Positions 5,161 to 5,167 of a stretch of DNA of 5,167 bases are shown here, piece by piece. The notes below the pieces were generated by a model. That model had not been told where the DNA came from and made no database searches. It saw nothing but the letters and a program-made list of their open reading frames with translations. The translations under genes and the position numbers were made by a program. The number at the start of each line of letters is the position of its first letter. Position 1 is the stretch's first letter. The DNA is from Candidatus Poseidoniaceae archaeon (GTDB lineage: Archaea; Thermoplasmatota; Poseidoniia; Poseidoniales; Poseidoniaceae). The stretch lies in contig DUJC01000097.1 in NCBI GenBank assembly GCA_013330015.1, positions 633-5,799 of the forward strand, read 5' to 3'.

Positions 5161-5167
5161 GAACGAA

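Noticed and set aside
1..5167. Mobile elements, CRISPR arrays, tRNA or rRNA genes, defence genes
   Set aside because: I looked for transposase motifs, regularly spaced repeats, tRNA-like T-loop sequences and phage or toxin-antitoxin features on both strands and saw none. Coding density is high with conserved housekeeping genes, so the window does not look like an accessory region.

Overview
The window reads as an ordinary stretch of an archaeal chromosome. The proteasome alpha subunit, an SBDS/Sdo1 ribosome-maturation factor and the exosome cap subunit Rrp4 lie in the order of the archaeal exosome/proteasome superoperon. They are joined by a diphthine--ammonia ligase (Dph6) and an archaeal-type adenylosuccinate lyase. 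The proteasome alpha subunit aligns with Thermoplasma numbering without gaps in its first 80 residues. Base composition is moderate and the proteins do not look halophilic or hyperthermophilic. A mesophilic, probably marine, Thermoplasmata-type euryarchaeon (Poseidoniales / Marine Group II or III) is my best guess; that is inference from gene content and protein style, not a database result.

Layout. From 2206 leftward on the minus strand runs psmA, then the SBDS gene (36-bp gap), then rrp4 (54-bp gap), then the first codons of a fourth gene, almost certainly rrp41. The rrp41 start shares its A with the rrp4 stop (TGATG). Every gene in this run has a Shine-Dalgarno (SD) sequence. A 140-bp divergent spacer (2207-2346) separates psmA from plus-strand dph6 and contains a perfect 7+5+7 palindrome just upstream of the dph6 start. 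dph6 converges on purB and their 3' ends overlap by 16 bp. purB is preceded by a four-helix membrane protein gene (22-bp gap) and then by a gene for a short protein with one C-terminal membrane segment, all on the minus strand. Neither membrane protein is recognised. No gene-free stretch exceeds 300 bases.

Function. The left operon couples RNA degradation (exosome), 60S-type subunit maturation (SBDS) and protein degradation (20S proteasome), a linkage long known in archaea. dph6, divergent from it, acts on elongation factor 2, which also cooperates with SBDS in eukaryotic ribosome maturation, so the neighbourhood is thematically translation and turnover. purB is a housekeeping purine-synthesis gene.

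I did not find a new defence, mobile or biosynthetic system here. The points worth a second look are modest: two inverted repeats at gene boundaries, the overlapping convergent 3' ends, the split between SD-led and non-SD genes, a substituted gate residue in the proteasome alpha subunit, and the two uncharacterised membrane proteins.
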